Under the pieces are notes generated by a model. The model saw only the letters and a program-made list of their open reading frames with translations, did no database searches and was not told where the DNA came from. A program made the position numbers and the translations under genes. Source: Allolobophora icterica (lineage: Eukaryota > Annelida > Clitellata > Crassiclitellata > Lumbricidae). From it: 64,000 nt of DNA. Of the stretch, positions 10,500-21,428 are shown in pieces (within the stretch, counting starts at the first letter, position 1; every line of letters starts with the position of its first letter). The DNA is taken from the NCBI GenBank assembly GCA_963556255.1, contig OY744606.1:4485192-4549191 (forward strand), read 5' to 3'.

Positions 10500-10760
10500 A
10501 TGTATACATGTATCAAGATGTATGGCTAGAATTACTATATAAAGTACAGTAATTAAATCATTTTCTAAAGGGTATACATATAAATACTTTACAGCATTTT
10601 TACATTTTTACTATTTACAGTATATACTTATACGAGTATTCACATATACAAGTATATGTATGAGTATTTATACGAGTATGTGTGATATGTATTTATATGT
10701 ATTTATATGAGTATGAGTATTTATATGAGTATGAGTATTTACAGTATATACTTATACTTT
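10500..10760. repeat. AT-rich simple repeats (TATACTTATA, GAGTATTTATAT)
   Basis: Interrupted words such as TATGAGTATTTATACGAG recur several times between 10620 and 10750. Confidence 0.7.
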
Positions 10761-10819
10761 ATTTTACTAGAGACATGGCTGGGTCCTGTCAAAACTACAC
10801 TAGACGTTTAGACTGTTCC

Positions 10820-11049
<230 letters not shown>

Positions 11050-11455
11050 CCACCACTGGTGACTCTTCCAGCTAATTGCTAATTGTTTTGCTAACTGGTG
11101 TGTAATATTTTCGTTTGTAATGACATTAAATCATCACATAGGCTAGTGCAGACAGAAGTGCTTCTGTGAGATACTTAAAAGGTGCTATGTTAAGTATCTA
11201 GATGCATACTTACATGATACGATTGCAATATGTATATATATATACAGAAACAGTATGAATAGTAGGACTGATGGCTCGGAAGCAAGTTGTTAGTAAATTT
11301 CTGTAACCAAAGGATGATAGTGACATACGGACATTGCTTTGATTGATATGTCTGGCATCGCCATTGTCATCATCATTGTCTTTGTCACCATCATAATTTA
11401 CATCCTTGTCGTTATCATCATCACAAGTCTCAACATCATCAACTATTATTATTAT
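11050..11455. other. Intron sequence of hunchback, nothing recognised
   Basis: Includes a short CAT/CAC/TCA-rich stretch near 11355-11450. No element boundary is seen. Confidence 0.4.
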
Positions 11456-11457
11456 GT

Positions 11458-11640
11458 ATTTATTAAGCATCATTATCTAATGACCAAGCACCAATTGATG
11501 GCCAAGAGCAGTTGTAAGTGGAAGCTTGCCCAAGGCCCCTACACAGTAACCATCTCAGTGGAAGTTTGAACCCGTACTCTCCGCGCTGCAAGGCAAGTGC
11601 TTTAACCAATTGGCTACCGTGTTCTACATGTATCGTAAGT
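11458..11640 (-). mobile_element. tRNA-derived SINE, family B
   Basis: On the minus strand the head reads as a tRNA-like sequence with A box TAGCCAATTGGTTAAAG and a B-box remnant near GGGTTCAAAC. It is followed by AGATGGTTACTGTGTAGG and a TTAATAAAT tail. It aligns with 31000-31172 and 49428-49592. It sits about 120 bp downstream of the exon 2 donor of hunchback. Confidence 0.8.
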
Positions 11641-11659
11641 TTCATCATAACAAGTATCA

Positions 11660-11748
11660 CCACTACCACCACCACCACCACCACTACTATCACCACCACC
11701 ACCACTACAACTACCACCACCACCACTACAACTACCACCACAACCTGA
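11660..11748. repeat. Imperfect (ACC)n/(GGT)n trinucleotide array
   Basis: ACC and ACT triplets over about 85 bases. On the transcribed strand this is a GGT-rich run that begins within about 15 nt of the exon 2 donor of hunchback. Confidence 0.95.
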
Positions 11749-11760
11749 ATGTTCTGGTAC

Positions 11761-11984
11761 CTTCTCTGTCGTCACGAAGGAGCACCTCCTGCAGCGCAGA
11801 ATCTTCTTCCGTCGCAGGGAAGTAGCCACATGTTGCGACGGAGCAGCGCCGTAGAGTGAAAAGCCGAGACTTCTACCACTTCCAGAGGAATCCATGCAAA
11901 CATTCTCATTCTCTGCAGGACTTGGCTGCCTTTTGTCCGGCCAAGGACTTTCACCGCGCATGTCCGACACTTCCGCACCATCTC
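11761..11984 (-). CDS. hb: Hunchback homologue, coding exon 2
   Basis: Acceptor TTTGTAG at 11985-11991 and donor AAG|GTACCA after 11761 delimit 224 nt. The exon enters in phase 1 (completing a Gly codon with the single G left by exon 1) and exits in phase 0. It encodes a Ser/Pro-rich linker and, in its last eleven codons, the Cys-x2-Cys half of zinc finger 1 (joined residues 472-482). The two histidines are supplied by exon 3, with C-x2-C-x12-H-x3-H spacing across the junction. That junction inside the finger is good evidence that the splice is right. Confidence 0.93.
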
Positions 11985-12167
11985 CTACAAATGACAGCAG
12001 TAACTCATCAATATATTGTAGTATTACAGCAAATCCTACCCGCGCTATGTAACTGCTCAGATACTAACATACTTACTTACGAATTAATATGCACAAGAAA
12101 CATCTCACCTGTTTAGCAGCTTCTCTGCCAACAGGAGTTGGACCTTCAGTCTGTATCTCTTTACAAA

Positions 12168-12260
12168 CCCTCTGACATGACACAGCACTCGTGAATAAGA
12201 TGGTGCCCTATGCTTTGCTTTAGAGTAGCACTTTAGAAATGTAGAGTTTACGATTATGAT
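12168..12260 (+). mobile_element. LINE 3' tail (CTCGTGAATAAG family)
   Basis: CTCGTGAATAAGATGGTGCC, TTTGCTTTAGAGTAGCAC and GTAGAGTTTACGATTATG match the tail at 26295-26370 and partly 56505-56575. Only the tail survives. Confidence 0.6.
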
Positions 12261-12464
12261 TTCGAATACGATCATGTCGTTTATTTTATTTATTTTTTGT
12301 TAGGTAACCACGGTCAAGTGCCTCCGAGACGTTTTCACAATACACTGAAATCATTTTAGGGATAAGAATTTTATTTTTCTGCTTCACATAAAAATGTTCT
12401 CACTTTATCAGAAAACTAATACAGTACTTCTTTGAAGTGATTGCGAAATGTAACTCATGAATGA

Positions 12465-12585
12465 TTGAATGACAGAAGGATGGAAGGAAAAGGGAATGAT
12501 GAGCCGATGAAGGAAGGGAAGGAGTTAGGGAAGAAGGAGAGAAAGAATGGTTGCTTGGCAAAGAAGGAAGGAAGAAAAGATGGAT
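12465..12585 (+). repeat. Purine-rich GAAGGAAGG low-complexity tract
   Basis: About 110 bases almost free of pyrimidines on the plus strand, made of GAAGG/GGAAA variants. Confidence 0.8.
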
Positions 12586-12789
12586 CGCATTACAAACACC
12601 ATTCCTACTATTACCTTTGTTTAAAAGTAAACACCATTCATCGATTACCTTTGTTTAAAAGTAACCACCAACTGTCGACTCAAATAGAAATACATGGGAA
12701 TACATGTATAGAATGCATGTATACGTACGGTATAGTACAGAAGGCATGGTACTGTTATGCTAGGTGAAAGCTTACATAATTTTATATGC

Positions 12790-13050
12790 ATATATAATAC
12801 ATTTTTTTGATATACAAGACATAATCAGATGTATATACAATTATACATAATATATATATATATATATATATTTAATGTATGTAAAATTGTATATATATAT
12901 ACACACACAAACATATTTATATATATATATATATATATTAGATGTATTTATGCAAACATACGTACATATGTATATTACATTTATGTATATACACACATGT
13001 ATATATATAAACATTTAAATACACATGTATATATATATGTGTATGTGTAT
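12790..13050. repeat. (TA)n, (CA)n and TGTATA microsatellite cluster
   Basis: Several short TA runs interleaved with ACACAC and ATGTATAT words. Open frames rich in Tyr/Ile here are not genes. Confidence 0.9.
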
Positions 13051-13379
13051 AAATGTTTCGTCTGTGGATCACAGACCAGTGTAAATAGAAGACAGCCATT
13101 GTTTCCGGAATTAGCAACACCGACCCAAAGTAAACAATACACTGAAGACAGAGCCCATATAGTGACTGGCTTCAGAAGGAGGTTATTTACAGATAACACA
13201 TACCCGTTCCTCTGTATAGCATATATTTCTGGGCAATGTGCTCTGGTAAGACAAATATCTGGGGTGTATACAGAGGGTACAAAGGTAAAATCAGAAACAC
13301 AGAGAATATTGGAATACTAAAGGTAAGTCAGTCATTCCTAAGAGGGTGATTGAGGATATTCAAGGGCAGTGAAGGATCA

Positions 13380-13880
13380 CCTGGAGACAATAACAAAATG
13401 ACTCACTGGTTGGCCTAAAATGACCACCTCAATGCAAAACAAGCACTAAATGACTAAAGACTGTGTGATGGCGTACAACAATTGCTTCCAGAGATACATG
13501 GTAAACAGACATGGACTGGACTCAATGACCCACTGCTGGTCTAATATGACCTCTCCCAGAGCAAAACAAGCGTGATTTGACTAAATGACCCAATGGCTGG
13601 CTTACAACAACCACCTCTAGAGACAAAAACTTCCCTGCGACTAAATGGCTTTAATGACTTACGAGCTGGTCTACAAATGATAATTCCAAGAACAAGACTT
13701 GCGCTTGATTAAATGATGTGCAGACAATCAAAAGATACCCAGACTTTGACAACTAAATGGCCAAGACAAACGTGGGCTTCACTAAAAGACCTAATGACTC
13801 ACCTACAATGACTACTTCCTGTGCAAGACTGACATTGACTGACTGACTGACTCTGAGCCAAGTAGCTAATGACCTGACCC
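13380..13880 (+). repeat. Old degenerate tandem repeat, unit about 85-95 bp
   Basis: The block CTAAATGACC..TGGCTGGTCTACAA..GACCACCTCCAGAG..CAAAAC.TGCG recurs about six times with many substitutions and indels (for example near 13400, 13530, 13590, 13650, 13760). It ends in a short GACT run at about 13838-13852. It lies in the hunchback intron between coding exons 1 and 2. Confidence 0.75.
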
Positions 13881-13884
13881 AATT

Positions 13885-14265
13885 AAGGCGTGGTACTGGA
13901 GCACCATCGGCCAAAGCCTTGAGCATTAACGCCTTAGAAGTTACTAATTAACAGCTAAGTAATTATATTAAACCCAAATTAATTAAATTTAATCAATTGC
14001 TTCCTTGTATCTGCAAAAGCTACCATACATTCTTACAACCATTTATTCAACCTACAGCTTGTCACCAGTTTCACTGGTCATGACATTCCGACCCACATGT
14101 CAATTGGACAAATGAATATGCAAAACAGTTCATTTATATTCAAAATTTCTCAGCAGGAGACAACAGGTGGCGCTCTCTCATACCTCAAACATTAATAACC
14201 ACAATAACGATGCTCACTTTGCTGACTCATCGGAGAATCTGTAACTGCTCTTCTCTGCCAGTTAT
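13885..14265. other. Intron sequence of hunchback, nothing recognised
   Basis: AT-rich with no element ends or coding frame. Confidence 0.4.
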
Positions 14266-14269
14266 TGCC

Positions 14270-14420
14270 TGGATGTGGTATGGTACAGAAAGTATGGCAT
14301 TACCAGGTCAGTTAATTCCAGTGTATGGTAACTGGTAAGGTATGGTAACTGGTAAGGTAAAGCATGCTAAGGTATGGTATAGCACAGAAGGTATGGTACT
14401 GTAAGGTTAGGTAAAAGCTT
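14270..14420 (+). repeat. Short tandem words GGTATGGTAACTGGTAA
   Basis: GGTATGGTA appears about five times, including an exact 17-bp duplication at 14322-14356. A similar ACCATACCTTA-rich stretch lies at 48335-48530 in the opposite orientation. Confidence 0.7.
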
Positions 14421-14509
14421 AAGAAAATAACACCATCTCTTAATAACCCTGAACTTGCTATAATTCACCAAAAACAGATATGGATGTCTGCATATATGTA
14501 CATACGTAG

Positions 14510-14800
14510 GTAAAATAATAACACGGACAATTTCTAGAGCGCCTTTACACGACCATGCCGCTACAAGGGCGCTGTACAGACATCACCTACAGTCTAATAT
14601 AACATCCGGTCCTATTCATCAGGAAGATAAGCCTTGGCGAAGAGATGACGCTTGAGCCTGGACTTGAATGCTTCAATTGATGGCGCAGAACGGACATCGG
14701 GTGGAAGACCATTCCAGCAACGCGGTCCACCACGGAGAAGGCCCGGTCCCCAAACTTTGTCTTCGTCCGAGCAACGAACAGGTCTCCTCGCACACTCCCT
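14510..14800 (-). mobile_element. LINE 3' end with reverse-transcriptase C-terminal tail
   Basis: With frameshifts, minus-strand translation reads GP..CWNGLPPDVRSAPSIEAFKS followed by RLKRHLF. This is the terminal motif of CR1/L2-like reverse-transcriptase polyproteins. It is followed by a stop and a GGCGCTCTAGAA tail near 14540. Located in a hunchback intron, same orientation as the gene. Confidence 0.8.
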
Positions 14801-14874
14801 CTCAGACGAAGACCCTCAGCACAGGTATGTATGCCAGTAGCAAGGCACTTAATACAGTGCTACTGAAATGCCTC

Positions 14875-14957
14875 TCCGTGCATACATGTGTATGTGTATG
14901 TAGTGCCTCTCTATGTATGTATGTGTATGCATGCATATATGTATGCAAGCATACACA

Positions 14958-14988
<31 letters not shown>

Positions 14989-15015
14989 ATATATATATAT
15001 ATATATATACATATG
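14875..15015. repeat. TATG/TA microsatellite
   Basis: GTATGTATG and two (TA)n runs of about 20 bases each, within 70 bp of the exon 1 donor of hunchback. Confidence 0.9.
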
Positions 15016-15098
15016 GGCACACATGAATGTATCAAGGCACTTGATATAGCTCCTTTAGATACCTCCACAGCGCACAATACCACTGAACATAAACTTAC

Positions 15099-16320
15099 CA
15101 CTTGTGTAGAGAAGATTCTCTTCCGATGTCAACTCTTGCTTCAGCGTGACTTCAGGGGGCGTTTTCCGAGCACTGCTTCTCGATAACGATTCCCGCATCT
15201 CTGAAGACTTGTTCTGCCGAATGTTGCATTCCGTACGGCCACTCCCAGTTTCCGTTGGGTCTTCGGTGCTGCAACTCATCGGATGATCGGGGACCAGTAC
15301 CTCGCGACTTCGCAGACTTGGACTTTGGATTTCCGAATGGGCGACAGTTTCCTTGTTGGTCGGTGGAAGATACAATGTCGTTGAAGTATCATTTATTACT
15401 GGTTCAGATTTCACGTTGATGGAAGATGGACTGGGGTTCGACGTGGTGGCAAAATGAGGCGCAGGTACGGAATTTGGGAAAGCAAAGGGAGAGTAAGCAG
15501 ATGAAAACGCAAGTGGATGGGTAACACTTGCGTCAGATGAGAAATTCTTGATCAAATTTTGGGGATCATCCAGTTGGGGAATTGGGGAAGACTTCTTACC
15601 CATCTTCCGTGCTCTCGAGGACTTCTTCTTCGACGCAGAAAGATCCATCGTGTTGTTTGGCAGCGGACTGCTGTATCCCAAACCCATTGTCTGTTGTTGG
15701 AAGTTTTCCATGGAGGAAAAACTCGGTCTCGACTGTTGCTGGTTTTCGTGCAGTTTCGAAGGGGTGCTGTGTGCCATTGCTCTTTGGTCCATTGCGGCAA
15801 ACTGCATTGGATACTCGACTGGATTCTGCATCTGTAGACGGTTCATGTGGTTCTTCATCAGTTCATTCCGATGGCTCGTCATCCTGGAGTAGGTATCCAT
15901 CAACATTCTCCAGATCAGAGCATCGTTATTAACTGCAAGACTCGGCATTCCACCCGGAAACATGGAAGAAGGAAGACTGTTTGGAAATCTCATAACCGGA
16001 GCACCGTTCGCAAACGTCAACGGAGGTACTCCGTTTGGATAAGCCGGGTTGAATCCCTGAGGAAACTGGAATGCATTTTGCTGCGGAGACTTGGCAGAGT
16101 CGCTTGTCATTCCATCGGGTCTCTCCGTCTTGAAACCATACCCATGCCCGCTGGAGCTTGGAAAACTGGAGCTCGGTGTTCCATCGCTGGGTGGCTTCTC
16201 CATCGTCTGACCAGTCCAGAAAGGGTGGTACTGTGGCGGGACTGAGGCAGGAGAGTGCAGACCAACTTGGATTGGCATCAAGTTGCTGGGGTCGGAAGGA
16301 TTATCATCATCTTGCTTCAT
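15099..16320 (-). CDS. hb: Hunchback homologue, coding exon 1 (N-terminal region)
   Basis: The first in-frame ATG is at 16320. The exon ends at a consensus donor (AGTG|GTAAGT) after 15099, leaving one base of a split codon. The upstream edge is an acceptor (TTTTTTGTAG) at 16339, and the six codons from 16338 to the ATG stay open. So either a noncoding 5' exon precedes it or translation begins further upstream. The encoded 407 residues have no zinc finger. They are rich in Pro, Ser, Asn, Gln and Met, with a helical block (around residues 135-165, ALIWRMLMDTYSRM..) and a basic stretch KKKSSRARKMGKK after MDLSASK. Low-complexity N-termini of this kind are usual in Hunchback proteins. Joined to exons 2 and 3 the frame is 1049 residues, longer than the insect protein. 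Confidence 0.92.
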
Positions 16321-16338
16321 CGACAAATCACAACCACC

Positions 16339-17340
16339 CTACAAAAAAATTGAGAAACCACTTTAAAGTCATTTATGAAAACTATACTATTACAGGAAAA
16401 AGAATAGTTTAAAAAACATTTGTTTGAAAAACCTGTATGATATAATCCAACAATGACAATAAAGTAAAACAAATTAAAAAACCAACTCAAATCAAAATAA
16501 CTCAAACAATATAAAAATGTTCTGTGAAAAATTAGTTTAAATAACTGTGTAAAATTGTCCAAAGTGCTAATAAAATTTAAAAAAACTGAAAAATAACATA
16601 AATAACAATCCTTTAGAAATCACACATGAAAATATATGTAAGAAAACTTGATCTTAAAAAATTATGATGTTAGTGGTAAAAATGTACCATTACATTGAGA
16701 ACAGGAGTACTTCATTTATGAAATCATTCATGCTTAATTAAACCATTCATTAATTATAATCAATTAACCAATTACAATCAACTAAAAAATCAATTAAATA
16801 TCTACTTTTATTAAAATAAAATCCTAACTCAACTGAAACAAACTCCACTTCTAAATGCAACACAACGTCTTCTACCTGTTCCAGGCTTTAATGAAGGCCT
16901 GTTACCTGGTCACTCAAATATCAAAGGTGTGTTTATAGGGCTTCACTATAGGGGTAAACAAGCCACGGGTGTGGGGTAGACTCCAAAATCCTGGTCTTGG
17001 GGTTGGGCAGACAACTATAGACTATAGACAAATACACAGCCTACTCAATATTCAAAAATAAGATCTGGTCAGTCACACGCAACTGACCGCTGGGGCTACT
17101 TAAACATGTTCACACCGGTGACCGGCCACTAGTATTGAGTCCGGTACTTCAAGCCTTAAGAATGGAATTTTGGCCCCCTAGTGGGCTGAGCAGACTGAAT
17201 GGTTTAATCCTATCAGTATTCCATGGCCAATTCTTTTCTATTGTCTTCAGACTATAAGAAGATTCTCGGCTAAAAGTGTCCGTCTGTACATGCCTTCAAC
17301 AGTAATTAAAGATTTTATAAGGCATTGACATGGAGAACTA
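16339..17340. other. 5' flank or first intron of hunchback; no recognised feature
   Basis: Starts with the polypyrimidine tract and acceptor of coding exon 1 (minus strand). The remainder is AT-rich with repeated AATTAA words near 16735-16800 and no element ends. Confidence 0.45.
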
Positions 17341-17344
17341 CATA

Positions 17345-17373
17345 GGATGACAGACAGACTAACAGACAGACTA

Positions 17374-17411
<38 letters not shown>

Positions 17412-17535
17412 GACTACCTGTTTTCAAAGGAAAAGAAGCAAAACACAAGCAGACATAAACATACAGACAGACAAACAGACAGAATCAGACAGACACACGC
17501 ATACAGACAAGACATATACGGCAGACACGCACAGT
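17345..17535 (+). repeat. (GACA)n microsatellite
   Basis: Perfect GACA array at about 17376-17411 flanked by interrupted ACAGACAG words. Confidence 0.95.
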
Positions 17536-17944
17536 TACAAAGACAGATACTCTTAAAAGGTAATGAGGCCACCAAGCTTGCACCCAGACACTGCTGAGCA
17601 ATAAAAGTGTCCTGCACCTAGACAGCTTTTATTCGATTACATAACGGATAGACCCCTGCATAATTCTGCCAGATTATTCGGAGTTCTACACCTAACAGAT
17701 GTCACCTGAAAGACTACATAATTGTCTGACAAAATGCAGGCCACAGTACCTGTATTTTTATTGCTAGACAATGCGTGTCAAGTTCAGGGTTTGAATCCAC
17801 GCCCAAACAGGTAAAATTGGCAATTTATTGTTCAAGCCTAGCAGCTATTAATGTCGAGCCAGCGCCTCGGTCAAAAGATCCAATAGCCGCCGGACCAGGT
17901 CTCAAAGACCTGCTGGTCTTCAAAGCTGTGGGCAAGAAATATGA

Positions 17945-18200
17945 GAAATACCTTACCTGGCACTTTAATTTCAATTTGCACAAAAGTGCAATTACTTATG
18001 TTTTACAATACCGACATTACTGAGGCATTAGCACACAAATGGGATTACCTCATTATGGTGCAAGCACAAATGTGTGATTACTTGAATTACCTTGATATGG
18101 CACCAGCACAAAGATCATCATTACCTGGCATTACCTTCATATGGTACCAGCACAAAGGTGCGATTACCTGGCAGTACCTTGTTCGGACACAGCGAAAACG
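17945..18200 (+). repeat. Degenerate tandem repeat, unit about 50 bp
   Basis: The unit ATTACCTTGATATGG.ACCAGCACAAAGGTG.GATTACCTGGCA occurs about four to five times with drift. Confidence 0.75.
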
Positions 18201-18485
18201 TTTACCTTATAACGATATCAGACAGGGCTGCGTGCAGAAACAATTTTGTATGGCGAGTTTAGTGAGGGGAAAATTTATCATTTTTTGATTCCCGAGTTTC
18301 TAGATGCCCTTCTCAGTTTAAAACTTTTCCGGTTTCTAGTGGGTGCACTATAGTGTAGTGGTTAGCATGCTGGACAGTCAACTGAGAGGTCGGGGGTTCA
18401 AATTCCAGCCATGGAAGAAATTTGTTTGAAGATTTCCCCTCCTCTTGTGCCCAAATCAAACTCGACTATATTGAATAGACTGACC

Positions 18486-18592
<107 letters not shown>

Positions 18593-18676
18593 ATCAACGG
18601 TACGAGCTGGCGAGCAAGGGAGAGGACTGCCACCCGCCCTCATATGCCGAGGCCAAGAAAACGAAGTCGTTAAAAC

Positions 18677-18943
18677 GGGTGCGGCCCGAATCCCCGAAAT
18701 GAATTTCGCCCGAATCCCCGAAATCGATTTTAGACTAAAATTACAAATAAACATGTGAATAGACAGTAAATTCGAGATGCATCAAGGCCACGCTAGGTCT
18801 TTCTCGCGTATGAGTTTACAATTTAACTTTGAATAGTTTTCGAGAGTTCGGCCGCTTTCTATGAAACTGTTTTCGGGAAATCGGGCTTTTGTGTATTTTC
18901 AGCGCTTTAGGGGATTCGGGTTTCGGGGATTCGGGTTGACCCC
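18677..18943. mobile_element. Non-autonomous DNA element, 267 bp, nested in a SINE
   Basis: The ends GGGTGCGGCCCGAATCCCCG and the inverted right end CGGGGATTCGGGTTGACCCC share the core CCCGAATCCCCGAAA. They are flanked by a perfect 8-bp duplication, GTTAAAAC (18669-18676 and 18944-18951). The GGG-type terminus does not fit hAT. An 8-bp duplication with GG-starting ends is closer to Merlin-like elements, though that is a guess. No coding frame inside. Confidence 0.88.
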
Positions 18944-19019
18944 GTTAAAACTTCAAACCAACGGCTGCCTCTTTCGGCTAGCTTAATGGACTGCTCTTCT
19001 TGTTATTTTGTCTTCTTAA

Positions 19020-19535
19020 TTTCCCAATCGGAGAGTGTAAAAATATGACAGTTTTTGTCGGAAGTTGTTGAACCTGTAAACCCATTAAATTTGTCGGCTC
19101 CATCATTGGGAAGTCAAAGGAGGATAAGTTGCACGAAGAAGATTGAAAAGCCGGTAGAAACGGGCAAATGAAAACCGTCCGTAAACTGCGGTCGTAACCA
19201 TTCCTTTGGCACTCAGAATGCACTCTCAAAACTAAACAGTCGAGTCTAACAGTCTCAAGTCTTATGAGTCGTTAATAACGACCTACGTTCTAATTTTATG
19301 TTCTCGTTCGACATGATCGATCCTTAGGCCGCAGCACAAAAGATGACGAAAGCATTCAAGGCTTTTATCACCTTCCGACCAGTCCTCGTTTATTGACCCT
19401 GGTGGGGATGGCAGACTCAGTCTTCCCTAATGACTTAGCGTTCCAGTGATGGGCAACCACCCAAGTACTAGACATTATTCAACTTCTTTTTGCAGGATAA
19501 TTATGTGCAGCAAGAAGAGTAAATTTTCATGCAGT
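19020..19535. other. Unique sequence, no gene recognised
   Basis: No coding frame, element terminus or RNA signature can be supported. Confidence 0.35.
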
Positions 19536-19537
19536 TT

Positions 19538-19795
19538 AAGAAGAAGAGCAGTTCCTTAATCCAGCCCCGAGGCAGCCATGAGTATGAAGTGTTAGCGCCT
19601 TCATTTTCTTAGCCTCGGCATATGAGGGCGGGTGGCCAATCCTCTCCCACGCCGTCTCATCTTCCCACCTTGTCAGTGTACTCATTACAGCTGAGTTGGC
19701 TATAGGGGGCGCAGGTGGGGCATAAATCTCGAACCAAATTTCTACCCCTGGCGCGGATTTCAAATGCCCGACCTCTCTCTCGACAGTCCACACGT
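19538..19795 (-). mobile_element. tRNA-derived SINE, family A, 5'-truncated
   Basis: Read on the minus strand it shows GGAGAGGATTGGCCACCCGC, CATATGCCGAGGCTAAGAAA, and a tail with GGACTGCTCTTC-like sequence at 19540-19560. The tRNA-like head stops after the GACTGTCGAGAGAG block and abuts a LINE tail. Confidence 0.85.
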
Positions 19796-19890
19796 TATTG
19801 TATTGTATTTATGGATTTATAAAGCACCTGTCGCAGTACAACCTTATCAGAAGCACTTCCAGTGCAAGGAGCTCCGTGAGCTAACCACTC
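19796..19890 (-). mobile_element. LINE 3' tail
   Basis: ATTGTATTGTATTTATGGAT, TTTATAAAGC and CAGAAGC..TCCAGTGC match the end of the LINE remnant at 42000-42075. Only the last part of the element is present. Confidence 0.65.
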
Positions 19891-20503
19891 TACTACAGAG
19901 CTAACCATTCTAATACCGAGCTAACCATTCCAATACCGAGCCAACCATTCTAATACCGAGCCAACCAGTCTAATACCGAGCTAACCATTCTAATACCGAG
20001 CTAACCATTATAATACCGAGCTAACCATTCCAATACCGAGCTATCCATTCTAATACCGAGCTAACCATTCTAATACCGAGCTAACCATTCTAATACCGAG
20101 CTAACCATTCCAATACCGAGCCAACCAGTCTAATACCGAGCTAACCATTCTAATACCGAGCTAACCATTCCAATACCGAGCTATCCATTGTAATACCGAG
20201 CTAGCCATTCTAATACCGAGCTATCCATTCCAATACCGAGCTAACCATTCTAATACCGAGCTAATCATTCTAATACCGAGCTAACCATTCTAATACCGAG
20301 CTAACCATTCCAATACCGAGCTAATCATTCCAATACCGAGCTATCCATTCTAATACCGAGCTAACCATTCTAATCCCGAGCTAACCATTCTAATACCGAG
20401 CTAACCATTCCAATACCGAGCTAACCATTCTAATACCGAGCTAACCATTCTAATACCGAGCTAACCATTCCAATACCGAGCTAACCATTCTAATACCGAG
20501 CAC
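19891..20503 (+). repeat. 20-bp minisatellite, about 30 copies
   Basis: Unit CTAACCATTCTAATACCGAG repeated head to tail with strict 20-bp periodicity. Variants are mostly single-base (CCAATACCGAG, CTATCCATT, CCAACCAGT). The variants recur in non-adjacent units, implying higher-order block copying. Confidence 0.98.
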
Positions 20504-20509
20504 CCCATG

Positions 20510-20875
20510 CAGTTTAAACCTAAAACTCTATTCACGGCGTTTGATGGTTGGCAAAGATTTAAGTGCGTTTCTCTGCATCAAAGCCAATACTTATTCAGAA
20601 CCTTAAAATCCGAGGCCTACATTAAAAATTTCGTATTCGGTACTTGAGTCCATTTATATGGCTTTCGAACGCGGATAAAAAGATTTATGTTTTCTAGGTT
20701 AACATTTTACAAGTTTACTTCACTCAGTGTCAATACTTATTTACAACAGTTCACTCTCAAAACCACTTTTCACGTTTTACAGTTCTTGAAGAACGGCAGT
20801 TAACTTTCGTCAGGCAGTTTCTTCTTCCTTTTATCCAAAATCTGTCCATAAATTTTTAATCGTAAACTCAAACTT
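20510..20875. other. Unique AT-rich sequence, no gene recognised
   Basis: No supported frame or element end. Confidence 0.35.
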
Positions 20876-20879
20876 TCTA

Positions 20880-21090
20880 GAGCGCTGCTATTAAAATAAA
20901 TGAAGGGCACCAGCTTATTCACAAGCGTTGCGTCATTTCAGAGGGGTTTCCAAAGATGTCAAAGGAAGGTCAGAGTCCGATTGTCAGAGCCCAGAGAGCG
21001 GAGGTAGAGACGCGACTAAGGCGGGTTTCGGTAAAGGTTTACGTTGAGGACGAGAAGGATTTTAAGGCGGAGGCTCACATGCTGATCAAG
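20880..21090 (-). mobile_element. LINE 3' end remnant (CGTGAATAAGCTGG tail family)
   Basis: Aligns with 2945-3190: GGGCACCAGCTTATTCAC, GATGTC, GGCGGGTTTCGGT, GACGAGAAGGA. Orientation follows from the tail matches at 12.2 and 26.3 kb. Confidence 0.6.
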
Positions 21091-21420
21091 TTCTTCACCG
21101 ACATCAAATATCTGCTCACAGCTGTTGAGAGTTAGTAATAATGAAATTTGTTATGGACTTTTTATTTCAAGCACCCGAGCAGTTCATGAGTTTTTTTTAT
21201 GGCTAGTGATGAAATTCGAGATGACGGCATTTCTTAGAACACAGGCTGTACTTGCGTATTTAACACTGTCATTGTTTCACAGATATGTATTGCGTCAACC
21301 CAACAACTTCATACGGATAGCAAGAGAAAATTCGAAAACTGCAAGTAGATTTTTACAGTCAATGAAAACTACATAAGAAAATGTATAGCCATGAAAAACT
21401 ACACATGCTCTTTCATTGCC
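21090..21420. other. Unique sequence between the LINE remnant and the hAT-type element
   Basis: Short open frames without recognisable motifs; no gene supported. Confidence 0.35.
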
Positions 21421-21428
21421 CAAGTATG

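Noticed and set aside
19891..20503. CRISPR-like array
   Set aside because: Units are contiguous 20-bp repeats without unique spacers, in a eukaryotic genome; it is a minisatellite.
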